A stretch of DNA of 64,000 bases from Fulvia fulva (taxonomy: Eukaryota; Ascomycota; Dothideomycetes; Mycosphaerellales; Mycosphaerellaceae): the NCBI RefSeq assembly GCF_020509005.1, contig NC_063025.1, forward strand, positions 310,001 to 374,000, in the 5' to 3' direction. The notes under the pieces were generated by a model, which was not told the DNA's origin, made no database searches, and worked only from the letters and a program-made list of their open reading frames with translations. The translations under genes were made by a program, and so were the position numbers. The stretch's first letter is position 1, and every line of letters starts with the position of its first letter. Shown here in pieces: positions 40,494 through 52,898 of this stretch.

Positions 40494-43224
40494 GTACATA
40501 GCATTTCTTAACGCCTAATTTATATGTACGTTAGTATGGTCAGCCTATAGGCATGCAGCTCCACGACTGCCATTAAGCTAAATTGGCCGCGGATAAGGCT
40601 CGTAGAACCCAACACGGTCACCTTGATTGCCACACCGTAAGACTGGACATAGTGAAAGCGCTTCTCGAAAACATATAGCCACTGTTCAGCATGTAGGAAC
40701 ATGTCAGTACCTGAATTCTCTGGCTAGAGGACTACGACACCGTCCTGCCTATAGAGTATTCCGGAAGTCTTGCTGTCCTCGACCAGTAGATAAGCGAATC
40801 TATGCCGAGGAAAGTTACTAGCTAGATCAACCACTTCGTATTAAAGGTCTGATCTAAGCATTCACAAGAAGACTAAAAGAGAGCGACAGCCGCATCCCTT
40901 TTATCTAAGGTCGTTCAGTGCTTCTGACATCCTTAGGCCGAGTGTTGAGTGTTTCACGGGCAGTAGTGGCGTACAAGACCGACTTCTCTAGGGGCTATAT
41001 CTTAATTCCATCGGCTGTGTGAGAGATACGCATCCTTGATTGATTCCTTAGGCGAAGTAAGAAAGTCTACAAGGACGTGGAGTCGTACTGAGCGCTCTAT
41101 AATAGTCGTGTCTTCACGGGCTAGGTGAGTTCGTGTAGACATCGGCGGCTTAGTGTACATATAGTGGGCACAGGCATAGGCCTATCGAGCGGAACGCCGC
41201 GAAGTGTGCCGAATCATGCTCGGGGACGCGAATTGCCTATAGACCAGTAAGTACAGATGTTCATAATTATTGACGGCGATACTCATTACCTGTTCGGTGG
41301 CTTCCGAACGAAACCTAGCCCTAATACGAGTTAGATAAAGCTCGAGAGGCTGGGTAAGACAGGATATACGGCATCACTTCGTATATAATATATCTATATC
41401 GAAGCTCTACTACAGCCCTATATAGACGGGGGCTAGTGTACAAGGTATATATAACTACCTATAGTATAGACGCTCTAATTACCCGATCGTAATCCGCTAG
41501 ATCTAGAGCACCTAATAGGCTTCTCTAGCCACGATATTAGTCACGAACCGCGGTGTTTCAAGGTTTGATATTATACGTAGCTATAGTATTAAAGGCTTTA
41601 AACATAGCCGGTAGTGTTTATTAGGCCTCTTAAGAAGTCCGGCCGGTTAGAATAGGGTTTAAAGTAGATTACGATCGAAGGTAAAAGGTGACTACCCCTA
41701 AACTCTTTATCTCGTTCTTAAAAGTTAATATACTAAAGTGGCGCAGTGGCTATAAACGGTAGTAGAAATAGAAGGGCCGAATACTAAATTCAACTCGATT
41801 GTTACAAATTACTAGCTTAAGAGCCTTACGTCCTAGTAGACGTTATATACTCTACCGAGTAGCTACTATTACCTCCGAAGTCTTTCTTCCTCCTTAAGGA
41901 TAGGTAGGATGTACGCGCGCCTTTACGAACTCCGTCCTAACTCGCTAGTACCTCGACGATAACTTTTATCTTAAGGACGATAGTATAGGAGTTTATATAG
42001 CCGTATATTTAGAAAGTATACCTTAATCCGACCTAATTAGTTCCGGGTAGTATAAAGTAGTTAAGACCTGACCTATAACGGGTAGTATAAAGTAGTTAAG
42101 ACCTAACTATCTATAGGCTATAGTTAAGACTAGGCTATAAGCTATATACGAGTTTAGGCTATAGTCGAAGGATCGGCTAAAGTCGAGGGATTAGCTAGGC
42201 TATATACGAGTATAGTCTACGTACTATAATACGCTATATTAGAGGATGCTACTTTTAGGATAGCTAAGTCTAGGATAACGGTTAGCTCGCCGCCTTAAGA
42301 TATAGTATCGGAGGGCGTTATTCTCGGCGAAGGTAATACCGGTTAAGGAGAATAGCCTCGGTCGGATACTAGCTAGCTCGCGCGTAAGAGAAGTCGTATT
42401 AGTCGAGTCTAGTACTATAGTCGCATCTTATAGTTAGGACCGAGGGACGTCTATAGTAAAGTTTAAGCCGGAACTAGAGGCTATATCTTATATACGCTAA
42501 CCTTAGCGCTATACGAATAATTGTATACCTCTACGCCGTTATCTATAAGCCTCGTTAGCTTCACCGGCGCCTTTGAACTCAACTTATTAGATTATCGAAA
42601 GTAGTAGCTATCTAGAAGGGCCGGTAATTTATACTTATCGTAGCTTCGAAGACCGTACCGTATAGCTAAGGCGTCCCTCCTCTAGGGCGTAACGAGTACC
42701 GTCTCTTTTCGGAGGGACGACGCTATAATATATCCTCGTCTATCTATTCGTAGAATACAATATAGAAATTATCCTCCTACTATCCTTTACCTACGATATA
42801 GCCGAATCGCGAGCTAAAATCTATCCTAGGGCCTAGTCTTCTTTAGTATATCTAACTTCCTATTAGATAGGACCCTTTCACTCTATCGCCTACTCGGCGT
42901 CTCTATTCTCGAAGCGAGTCCTAGGAGCTATATATACGGTACCTTTTAGGGTGTCGCTCGATAAGCTAGCGGACGAATTCTACCCGATTAGCGGACTACT
43001 CGGGACTATTAATATTAATTAACGATTGACTTAGTAGGATTAAAGAGTATATATAAGTCTCTTATCTATACCTAAGGCAAGTACTATTAGCGATTATAAT
43101 AAGTAGAGGTAGCGACTTCTTAAACCGGTTACTACGAGGCCGCCTTAGAATTTGTATATAGTTCTTATCGTCTTATAGCGCCTCTAATAAGACCTAAAGG
43201 TATAGTCTAATATATATAGCCGGG
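40494..43224. other. Transition from low-RIP island into RIP-saturated DNA
   Basis: 40494-41330 has ordinary CA/TG use but no gene recognised. From about 41340 CA and TG become scarce and stops dense. No element domain could be recognised up to the Gypsy-A LTR at 43225. A 26-bp direct repeat with 35-bp period occurs at 42044-42104 (CGGGTAGTATAAAGTAG...). Confidence 0.5.
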
Positions 43225-43408
43225 TATTACGGGCAGCCCGCGACCCCTTACTATAGCTACGTCGGCCCGGGTAAACCGCGGACCTTCCGTATCGGGTTAG
43301 CGCGGCTTAGCTTTACTTTATAACTTCGCTACGCCTCGCGCTCCTCTTTCGTAGCTTCGTAGAATAACAACTCTCTTATTCGGACCCTATAGTACGCGCG
43401 CCCTTATA
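43225..43408 (+). repeat. 5' LTR of Gypsy-A copy 2 (184 bp)
   Basis: TATTACGGG...CCCTTATA, the RIPed form of TGTCACGGG...CCCTTACA; same length as 6345-6528. Confidence 0.92.
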
Positions 43409-43647
43409 GTTTGTTCTACTACCCTACCTAGATTACGGATCTAGGTAAGGGACGCGTATTAATAGGAATAAATAGAACTATAGAACTCGAAGAACGCGTA
43501 GAGTCGTATTAGAATATAGAACACGGTAAGGCGTATAGCGCGTAAATGCCTAGAGAACGTAATACGGCGACATTATTAGTAGGTAGTCGCGCGCTCGTAG
43601 ACAGTTAGGAAATAGGCATCGTTACGCCTCCCCCGAACCTAGATAAT

Positions 43648-45570
43648 ATGACTTTATAGACAAACGGCGGTATACTACCGCTACTAAAGCCTAAGGGTAA
43701 AGGTAAGTAGCGTATATCTCTTTTCCCTAACCTCTCCTCTTTCCCTCGGAGTTAGATATAGGACGATAACCGGCGGGTTATAGTAGATACCGGTGTCGCG
43801 CTATAATAGGAAATTGATAAAGCTTACTAGAAAGCCTTCGAGCGAGAAGAAGGTAGTAAGATTAACTTTATAGAACTATTCGAGTTTAAGCTTAAAGAGA
43901 ACCTAGGCGGCGACCTAGACGAGGTATATATATTACTCGACGAGGTAGAGTATATTCTCGTATCCGAATACTAAAATGTAATACTAGACAAACTTACGAC
44001 CCTCGTATCCTAGTACCCGAAGACTATCTACGACTTCGTACTATAGGTAGTAAATATAGCGATTACTAAAGGTAGACAACTCGATATAATAGAGCGAGCT
44101 AATAACCTCTAGAATACCTAGTATACTACGCTATATACCGAGTATAACCGTATCTATAAGATACTACGAAGCGAGGAGGCTATAATATAGAAGATAGCCG
44201 TAGAGCTAAAGAGTAAGAAGGATTATGACCTAGTAAAGTTATAAGAGGAGAAGAAGAAGGTATCGGATGCCGAAGCTAAGAACTAGGCTCTTTAGAAGGA
44301 GGTTAACGATCTAAAGACTCGACTCTAAGCTACTAAAGACACTATATAGAATAGAGGCCGCTCTAGTCGCCGACCCTCCTATTTACCTCCGCGCGAGACT
44401 TTACTCGAGTAGCTAATACGTAAGTATCGTAAAGCTACTAGTAGAGGCGGCGGCGGCGGAGGCGGTAGTAACGATAATAACGGTAATAGTAATAACGACC
44501 GAGGACGTAATATAAACCGTCTACGACCTAATAATAACAACGGTCGCGACTCTCGAGCGCGTAATACCCGTATATAGACTCCTATAACCGAACTTTTAGA
44601 ACGCCTATTTACTATTAACCGTACGCTAATACGCGGTATCGAGGTTAGTAAGGGCGTGCCTAACCCGAAGTACTTTAAGAACGATAACGACCCTAACTTC
44701 GATAGTTAGTATAGTAGCGTACTTCTTAAGCTAACTATAACTACTTTCCGCTCGGAGGTACACGGCCTAAGTTTTATATATAGATAGATATAGGGTGACC
44801 CTTAGAGAAGTATTAAGCCGAGGATTCCCGTGCCTAGATAACAATTATTTAACGAGTTTAAGACTAGTAAAGAACTACTAGATTAGATAACGCGCTAGTA
44901 CGGTACCCGTAACGAAGGAACTAAGGCTATAGTTAATATCGCTACCTATAAGTAGGAGTAGGGCGAGACCTTTATTACCTTCTACGCTCGCTACTTAAAG
45001 CTACGTACTTAGATAGAGTAGACCGACGAGACTAAGCTAATACTATTTCGTAACCGCCTAAACCGTAAGTACTTTATTAAGACTTTTAGCGATAGGGGAG
45101 TAGATAGACGCTTATACGATATATAGGATGTTATTAAGGAATGTACGGTACTAGATAAGAGCTTCTACGAGACCGACCGACTATATCTATAGAAGGAGCG
45201 CCTACGTAGCAACCCTAATTCGAATAATAACGGCGTATAGAACGGTAGTAATGCCGTAGGCGCCCTAGCTACTAGTACGACCGCTATAATCGTCTAGCGA
45301 CTACTATTATACGTAGGTACGAAGAAGAAGGAGGACCTACCGGTTTACTTATAGAACCTACCTTTATTAAACCGTAAGTAGCGGGAGGACCTTAAGAAGT
45401 AGGGTAAGTACTACCGCTACCGTATAGGCTCGTACGTATTAACGAACTCTAAATGCCTAATATATAGTTACGACGGCGACTACCGCCCTCTACGTCTACG
45501 AAATAACCCGAACCTTAGCTCCCTTACTACCGACCTATAGTAATAGGGAAATGGCACGACCGCTACCTAA
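43648..45570 (+). pseudogene. gag: Gag of Gypsy-A copy 2, inactivated by RIP
   Basis: Frame from ATG at 43648 to the TAA at 45568-45570, which aligns with the gag stop of the intact copy. It contains many TAG/TAA stops at former Gln codons. An approximately 60-bp in-frame stretch of the coiled-coil region present in the intact copy (around 340-400) is missing near 44245. The slippery heptamer GGGAAAT survives at 45546-45552 and the stem persists (GACCGCTA with TAGCGGTT, one G-U pair). Confidence 0.88.
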
Positions 45571-48500
45571 GTATAGTAGATAGCGGTTAGTAACCGAACT
45601 TTCTTAGACAGAAAGAGTATAAGATTAAGAGATATAGAATATAAGAGACGGACTATAGTAAGGAGCTTAAGATATCGGTAGATATACTAGATAAACAATA
45701 ACTAGCTATATACTCTTATATAGTATTACCCGTAATAATATAATATAAAAAGGCTCGCGGCCTTATAGATTCTACCTCTACCTCTCTCTTTCTTAATTAG
45801 AAATTTATACGTAAATATATAACCCCCTTAATCCCTTTGACGAAGAACAGACGAGTGATACTAGGAGATAGATCGGCTATAGCGCGTTAGATTATATATA
45901 TAGCCCTTATAGACGTAGTTATCGGCGGTTATTACGAGTAAATACTATACTACGTTACTAACCTCAAATACGACATTGTCTTTAGACTACCGTAGCTCTC
46001 CGTATATAACCTAAACATCTTCTAGGAAACTAGCGAGGTAGCGTTTAGATCTTACTACTACTTCGGTCACTATCTATATAATAAGATATCGATAATAGTA
46101 TAATCTCTAAACTATATCGGTAGAACCTAGTAAACGAAATATAGACTAAAGCCCTTTACTAGCGAATTAGTAGGATTTATAGCCGGAGGGGCGGAGCTGA
46201 ATATGTCCGCTCTAGAGATAGATAAAGAGCTAGATTACTAGAAAGTCTCGTAGTGCGTATAGGAGATATATACGTACCGGCCTAGGGCCGAGTACTTCTA
46301 TATTATACCTACGGGGCGCGAGGATAACGATAATAACGATAATAGCCTTGAACTAAGCGCGATAGTAGCTAATGACCTAGATTAGTTCTTAAACAAGCAG
46401 TTCAACTACAATTCTAAAGAGAAGCTCCCGCCTATATACTACGACATTATAGATACTTTCTTAGTAAAGGACTACGAGGGACTTCTACCTTACCGACTAG
46501 GTATCGACTACGAGATTTATATTAACCCCGGTAGACCTTAAGAACCGCTATATCGAAAGCTATACGGACTAGCCGAGAAGGAGAATAAAGCCGTTAAGAA
46601 ATAGTTACTTAAATAGACTTTAGAAGGTAAGGTACGTAAGGCTAGTTAGAAAACAAGCTAGTTACCGGCACCGGTATTAGTAGTAAGAAAGCCTAGAGGA
46701 GGGCTACGAGTATATATTAACTACCGTAGGCTAAACGCTATTACTATTAAGAATCGCTATCCTATTCTATTAATATAGGAAACGCTTAACCGTATATACG
46801 GAAAGAAGTACTTTACGAAACTAGATATTATAGTAGCCTTTAATAAGTTACGTATCGCGGAAGGGTACGAGTAGCTAATAGCTTTCGTAATACGCTACGG
46901 TATATACAAATGCCTCGTATTACCGTTCGGCCTCTATAACGGACCCGTAACCTTTTAGTTATATATTAATAAGGTTCTATAGAAACATCTAGATGACTTT
47001 GTATTAGTATATCTAGATAACATCCTTATCTTTAGCGACACTCTAGAGGAACACGTCGAACACGTACGAAAGGTATTAATTAAGCTACGAGATACCGGGC
47101 TTACTATTAATATCGATAAGTCCGAGTTCTACTAGGAACGTATAAAATATCTAGGCCTTATTATTATACCCTAGGGCATCGAGATAGACCTAGAGAAATT
47201 GGAATGTATATAGACCTAGGAAGTACTAACTAATCTTAAGGATATCTAAGCCTTCCTAGGATTCGCGAACTTCTACCGTAGGTTTATCGAGGCCTTCTCT
47301 CGTATTACATCCCTATTAACTAACCTAACGAAGTTAGATAGGCCTAGTAATCATAAAAACCGTAGAATCAACTAGACTAATAATTGCTAGAGGGTATTCG
47401 AGGCGTTAAAAGTAGCGTTTAGTAAGGCGGATATACTAGTATACTATATACCGGGTAGGTAGACCGTCGTCGAGACTAACTCCTTAGACTTTACTAATAT
47501 AGGTGTGCTCTTATAATACGACGAGTAGGGAGTGTTACATCCTATAGCTTTCTATTCGAAGAAGCTAAGCCCCTAGGAGTATAATTACGAGGTCTACGAT
47601 AAGGAACTCCTCGTAATAATTAAAGTATTTGAAGAGTAGCGCCCGGAGCTTACTTACGAAGTAGACGAGGACGGCGATCTAGTCAAAGTGTTTATAGACT
47701 ATAAGAACCTCGAATATTTTATGACTACGAAGTAGCTAAATCGCTAGTAAGCGTAATAGGTAGAATTTCTATTATAATTTAACTTCTAGATTATATACCG
47801 CCTAGGTGTATAAGGAACGAAGCTAGATAGCCTAACGAGACGTAGCTAGGACCTTCCCTAGGGGGTGGACGATCCGAGAAATCAGTACTAGTATTAGACA
47901 TTACTTCCGCTAGAGCGATTCCTTAAGATCGACTCTATACGAGCTACTATCGAAGATACGCCCGAAGAAGAAGATCCGAGAAATTAGTACTGGCATTAGA
48001 CATTACTTCCGCTAGAGCGACTCCTTAAGATCGACTCTATACGAGCTACTATCGAAGATACGCCCGAAGAAGAAGATCCGAGAAATTAGTACTAGTATTA
48101 GACATTACTTCCGCTAGAGCGACTCCTTAAGATCGACTCTATACGAGCTACTATTAAAGATGCGCCCGAAGAAGAAGATCCGAGGAATTAGTACTAGTAT
48201 TAGATATTACTTCCGCTAGAGCGACACCTTAAGATCGACTCTATACGAGCTACTATTAAAGATGCGCCCGAAGAAGAAGAGACGACTCCCCTAAATCCTA
48301 AAGTAACCGAGTTTATTCTAGAACTAGAATAGGTACTATAAATATAGTTAGTACTAGCTTAGGAAGTATAGACTACGAATAAAGCTAAAGTCGAAGCTAA
48401 ACTCGAGTACCGTATAACGACTACTTACGCCCTAGACTAAGAACTTAAGGCGGTAATTAAGATATTACGGAAAGATAGTACTATCCCTCTACTCTTATAG

Positions 48501-50349
48501 AAGGCGAAGATATACCCTACGTACTATAAGGTAGATAGTAATATATTATATATACGAAACTAGTACGATAGTTAGAGCCTATAGGTACCTAATAACTAGG
48601 TCCTACGGACTCGGCTTATTAGAATAAATTATAACGCTCTAGTAGTAGGATATCTAGGACGAGCTCGAACCTATAAACTCGTAGTACGAGAATTCTATTA
48701 GCCTAGCTTAGTAAGATTAGTACGTAGATATACCGCGAACTACCGTATATACCGTACGACGAAATCTCTATACTCGTAGCTACCTAGATTATTATACCTA
48801 CTTTTAGTACCGGACCGACCTTAGAGGTATATCGCGGTAGACTTCGTAGTCGGACTTCCTAATAGTACCCTCGATAGTATAACCTATAATAACATTTTAA
48901 CCGTAATAGATAGGCTAACGAAAGAAGTCGAGCTAATTCCGATCGGAGCGATAACTATATAGAATACGGTAAGACTTTTCCTTAAGTATATATTCTCCCG
49001 ACGCGGATTTCCTAATACTATTACTTTAGACCGCGGTAAGTAATAGGTTACTACCTTCTAGAAGAAACTTTATAAGATACTTCGTATAAGTCGTAAGCTA
49101 AGTTCTTTATACTACCTAGAAACTAATAGATAGTCGGAACGTACTAACTAAGTAATAGAATAGTATCTCCGTATATTTACTAACGAGGCATAACATAACT
49201 AGGTAGAATAGCTTTGTCTAGCTCAGTTCGCGATCAATAACTACCTTTCCGAAACTACTAGTATGTCGCTATTCTACGCTACTCTAGGCTATAACCCTAA
49301 GTTTATAGAGCGCGTAGACCTAAGCGCTAGAAAAGAGGGAGGACTAACTACTCTCTAGCGACTAGATACGCGATCGGCTAAAGCCTTCGTACGCCGGATT
49401 TACGACCTTTATAAGTACCTTTAAGAAAATATACGGATATTATAAGCTCTCTAAGCTAAAGTAGTAAACCGCTACCGAAGTATCCCGCTAGACTATAAAG
49501 TAGGCGACTAGGTATACCTAAGTACTAAGAATATCCGTACGACTCGACTATCTAAGAAGCTCGATAGAAGATACGCTAGCCCGTACTAGATTATAGAAGT
49601 TATACTAGCTAAGCTCTTATATAAACTAAGATTATCGGACGCTATAGTAGGACTCGATAACTACTTCTATACCTTATTACTTTAGCGAGCTAATCATCCC
49701 GACTTCCTACTACTCGAAGGCTAGTATCTAGTACTACTACCGCTAATAACTATCGAGCCCGACACTACCGAAGCCGATATAGTCGCTAATATAGTTGTAA
49801 TACCTCTATATATATATAAGGTAGAGAAGATCTTAGATATATATACCCGTAAGCGAGTAGGTAAAGTAAAGAAGGGGTAGAAGCGTAAAGTAGACACTTA
49901 GTATAAGGTGAAATAGCTTAGATATTAGAATAAGGAGGATATTAAGACCTAGTAACCGGCTAAGAATATATCTAAATACGCGGCCGCCGCTATTATAGAC
50001 TTTTACTATAACCGGCCGGAGTTGTCTACGCCTATAGGCTTCGTAGCTCTATCTAATTAGGTCCTCCTAAGTAATAAGGTACTCGGGCTTAATACGATTA
50101 GGGTTAATAGTAACACCGTTACGAATAAGTTGTCTCGAGCTATACCTCTAATAGAATCTAATTAGTATATATTTACTATATACCGCTATACTAGCTAGGT
50201 TACGGGAAAGCCTACTGTCTTAACTAAGGACTCCGGTATTACCTACTACTATTAGCTCTATAATAGTACCGGTAGTTATACCGATACTCGAGTAAAACCT
50301 ATAGAGCCTATAATAATACCTAACCTAGGCTATAAGGATTATACGCGAG
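45546..50349 (+). pseudogene. pol: Pol of Gypsy-A copy 2, inactivated by RIP and 3'-truncated
   Basis: Aligns through protease, RT (the YLDD codons become TATCTAGATAAC near 47010), RNase H, integrase and chromodomain with the intact pol, ending at the Gypsy-B insertion. Dense stops abolish function. Compared with the intact copy it has a fourfold 102-bp tandem array between RNase H and integrase. Confidence 0.9.
47871..48278 (+). repeat. Four tandem copies of a 102-bp pol segment
   Basis: Units start GATCCGAGAAAT at 47871, 47973, 48075 and 48177 (GATCCGAGGAAT in the last). The intact element has a single equivalent near 4080-4180. 102 bp is 34 codons, so the expansion would have kept the frame. 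Confidence 0.93.
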
Positions 50350-50868
50350 TATTATAGTCTCCCTATAGAGTATATAGAAGGTAGGGACAGAAGAGCCTTA
50401 GAGTGCTTAAAAGTCGTTAAGAAGTGAAAGTCTAGCTTAGTATATAAGCGCTAAGAATTATATACCCCGTGACATTTACTACGGGACCTAGCACTCTAAA
50501 TTTACTACTCTACTAAACCTTAATAGACTTACTTTAGCTCGTAGCTATATAAATTACGGTACTCCCGCGAGTACCCGCGACTATGCTAGACCCTAGAAGA
50601 AGTACGTAGAAGACTCGGAACGTAGGGTAGGTTAGAATAAGGTTTTAAGTAAAGCTACTAAGCGCGGCTTCGTACGGGTTAGCCCTATTAATACGGGGAT
50701 ACGTACTCGTAAGGGTCGCGTATAAGTATCCGGCCTTCCCTAGGCCTCTTTTACTTTCTTCGTCTTTCGTTTTATATAGCAATTATACTATACCCTTTAT
50801 ATCTACACTTCGTACCTATATTTTCGCTTTTACTCTTATATCTTATAGGCTAGGCTCTCGCCCTAAGA
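50350..50868 (+). repeat. 5' LTR of Gypsy-B copy 1 (519 bp)
   Basis: TATTATAGTCTCC...GCCCTAAGA, matched by the inverted LTR at 58059-58607 and the partial one at 63859-64000. It directly follows GCGAG of Gypsy-A. Confidence 0.88.
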
Positions 50869-50929
50869 TTACGGAAGACTAACAAACTATTAACTACTCG
50901 AGTTATCCTTATAGGTAACTACGCTACCG

Positions 50930-52130
50930 ATAAAGGTGTTAACCTCGATAACTAAGACACTCTATTCCTCTTTAGTAAGTAGGCTAATATCCCCTTCTCG
51001 AACGCCGCTACCTTCGGTACCTAGGTAAACGCTAACCCCGACACCGCCTACGCTCTTATTAACCGTACCGTCTCCTCTTTCCGCGAGACCGCCTAGTAGG
51101 TCGAGTAAGTAAATAACTAAGCAATATACCTTTAAGGTATTATAAATACCTTCTAGAACCTCGTACCGTACGCCGACGATAACCGCCGCTAGTACTTCTC
51201 TAAGAAGGTTAACGACCTAGACGAGTTCGACGGTAATAAGAGCAAGCTCGAGGCACTTAAGACATAGCTTACTATTAAGCTATTAGCTAATACCGACTAC
51301 TTTCCGTAAGAGAAGGACAAGGTTACGTACGTCTTCTCCCTCCTTCGCGGAGACGCTACGGCTTAGGTATAATACTATATCGATAACGCTACGTAGACTA
51401 TCGGCTACCCGGACGTCTTTACCTTAATATAGGAACTCCGTACTACCTTTAGTAATCTAGACCGTAGAGCTACCGCCTAGAACGCTATCTATAACCTCCT
51501 CTAGAAGAATAAGAGCTTCGCCGAGTACCTTACGGCCTTTAACCGCGACATCGGGTTTACCGGCTATAACGAAGAGACTAAGAAGAGTACTCTCCGCCGT
51601 AGCTTATTAGTAGAGCTTCTTCGAGCCCTCGAGGATAAGGACGTTAGTACTATAAGCTTCCGTAAGCTCGTCGAGACCTACTAGCGCCTCGACTCTAATA
51701 TAAAACACACCGCCTCTCTCCTCGCTTCCCGTTCTTAAGGTCGTTAGCCTCGTAGTCCCGGAAGCCACTTCGCTACTCTACTAGGCGCCGCCGCTCCTAC
51801 GGCTCTCCCTCCCGTCTCTATAGGTAACGCTATAGATCTTAGCGCTAGTGCCGCCGTCCCTCGAGTCTAGGGCCTCGTTAACGGTAAGCTTACTCCCGAA
51901 GAGAAGCTTCGCCGTCGCTAGGCCGGACTCTATACCTACTACGGCGGTCTAGGCTATATCGTAGTTAACTATCCGTAGCTCGCTACCCGTAACGCCCGTA
52001 ACCCGGTTCGCGGCGCTATCGGCGCTATCGAGCCTACTCCTACTACTCCCGCTAAGTAGGAAAAAGCCTAGGTCTTTCTTATCGACGCGGTAAAGACTAA
52101 GAACGACGTTTACCGAAAGTAAAGAGAGGA
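50930..52130 (+). pseudogene. gag: Gag of Gypsy-B copy 1
   Basis: With TA read as CA, a gag core is visible (about 51180-51720) and one zinc knuckle near 51935-51985 of the form CX2CX4HX4C, its Cys and His codons now TAC/TAT. Stops are frequent. The inverted copy at 63858-62600 is homologous. Confidence 0.8.
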
Positions 52131-52886
52131 AAGAAGTTAAGGATTAATATAGTATAGCTAGACCTATACGACGAGACGGGTAAGGAATACGCTTATAAAC
52201 CGTTCGTTACGAATATAAATATTGGCTTAAAGAAACTCTCTTCTTCCAATCTTACTCTTATAGATACTAGCGTACTAGGCGAGTCTTTTATAGACTATAA
52301 ACTCGCGACCTCTCTTAACCTCGAACCCTAGGAACTGAAGTACCCTCGTACCCTTAAACTCTTTAACGGCACGGAGACTACTACTAGTAAGATTACTTAT
52401 GTTATATATACGTTAATTACTCTCGGAGGAAAGCGTATGTCGATTACTAGCTTCCTTACGTCCCTACCGTATTAGAAGTTTATCCTCGGCCTACCCTAGT
52501 TTAGACGACACTAGCCTATTATCGACTAGACTTCCCTTACTATCAGTTTCCCTCTAGAAGCTCCTCCGGCGCCTCCGCCTTCTCCGCCGCCTTAGCGCGG
52601 TCCTAAGTATACTAAGATCTTCTAGGTAAACGCCGCTACCTTAACTACTACTACTAAGTAGCCTAAAGCTTAAATCTTAGCCGCCTCTCTCCGTAATATC
52701 GACATCGCCCTCGAGAAGCTCGAGAAGAAGCGTATACCTACCGACCCTACTACGAAGGTCCCTCCTTAGGCACACTATATCCTCTACGTATTCGATACTA
52801 AAGCCGTAGACGAGCTGCCTCCTTATCGCCCTTACGACTATAAGATTAAGCTAGAAGAAGGTACGGAGGTACCGTTCGGACCGCTA

Positions 52887-52898
52887 TATTCTATATCC
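52887..52898 (+). repeat. Target duplication of the LINE-2 insertion (left)
   Basis: TATTCTATATCC, repeated at 56520-56531 where Gypsy-B resumes; the match can be extended to about 15 bp on the left, but that part merges with the LINE tail. Confidence 0.8.

Larger units (their letters stand above)
43225..50349 (+). mobile_element. Gypsy-A copy 2, RIP-saturated, 3' end displaced
   Basis: Begins with a 184-bp LTR, then leader, gag and pol, aligning with the intact element at 1-6110. Differences are overwhelmingly CA->TA and TG->TA, with CpG retained. It is cut at 50345-50349 (GCGAG), the site of a Gypsy-B insertion; the remaining 3' end is found inverted at 57670-58058. It supplies the gag start (ATG 43648) missing from the intact copy. 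Confidence 0.93.

Noticed and set aside
41742..41815. tRNA-like stretch (TGGCGCAGTGGC, later AATTCAACTC) resembling A and B boxes
   Set aside because: The A box fits, but the flanking 7-nt acceptor arms do not pair, no anticodon arm forms and the B box is poor. At most a decayed SINE or tRNA fragment.
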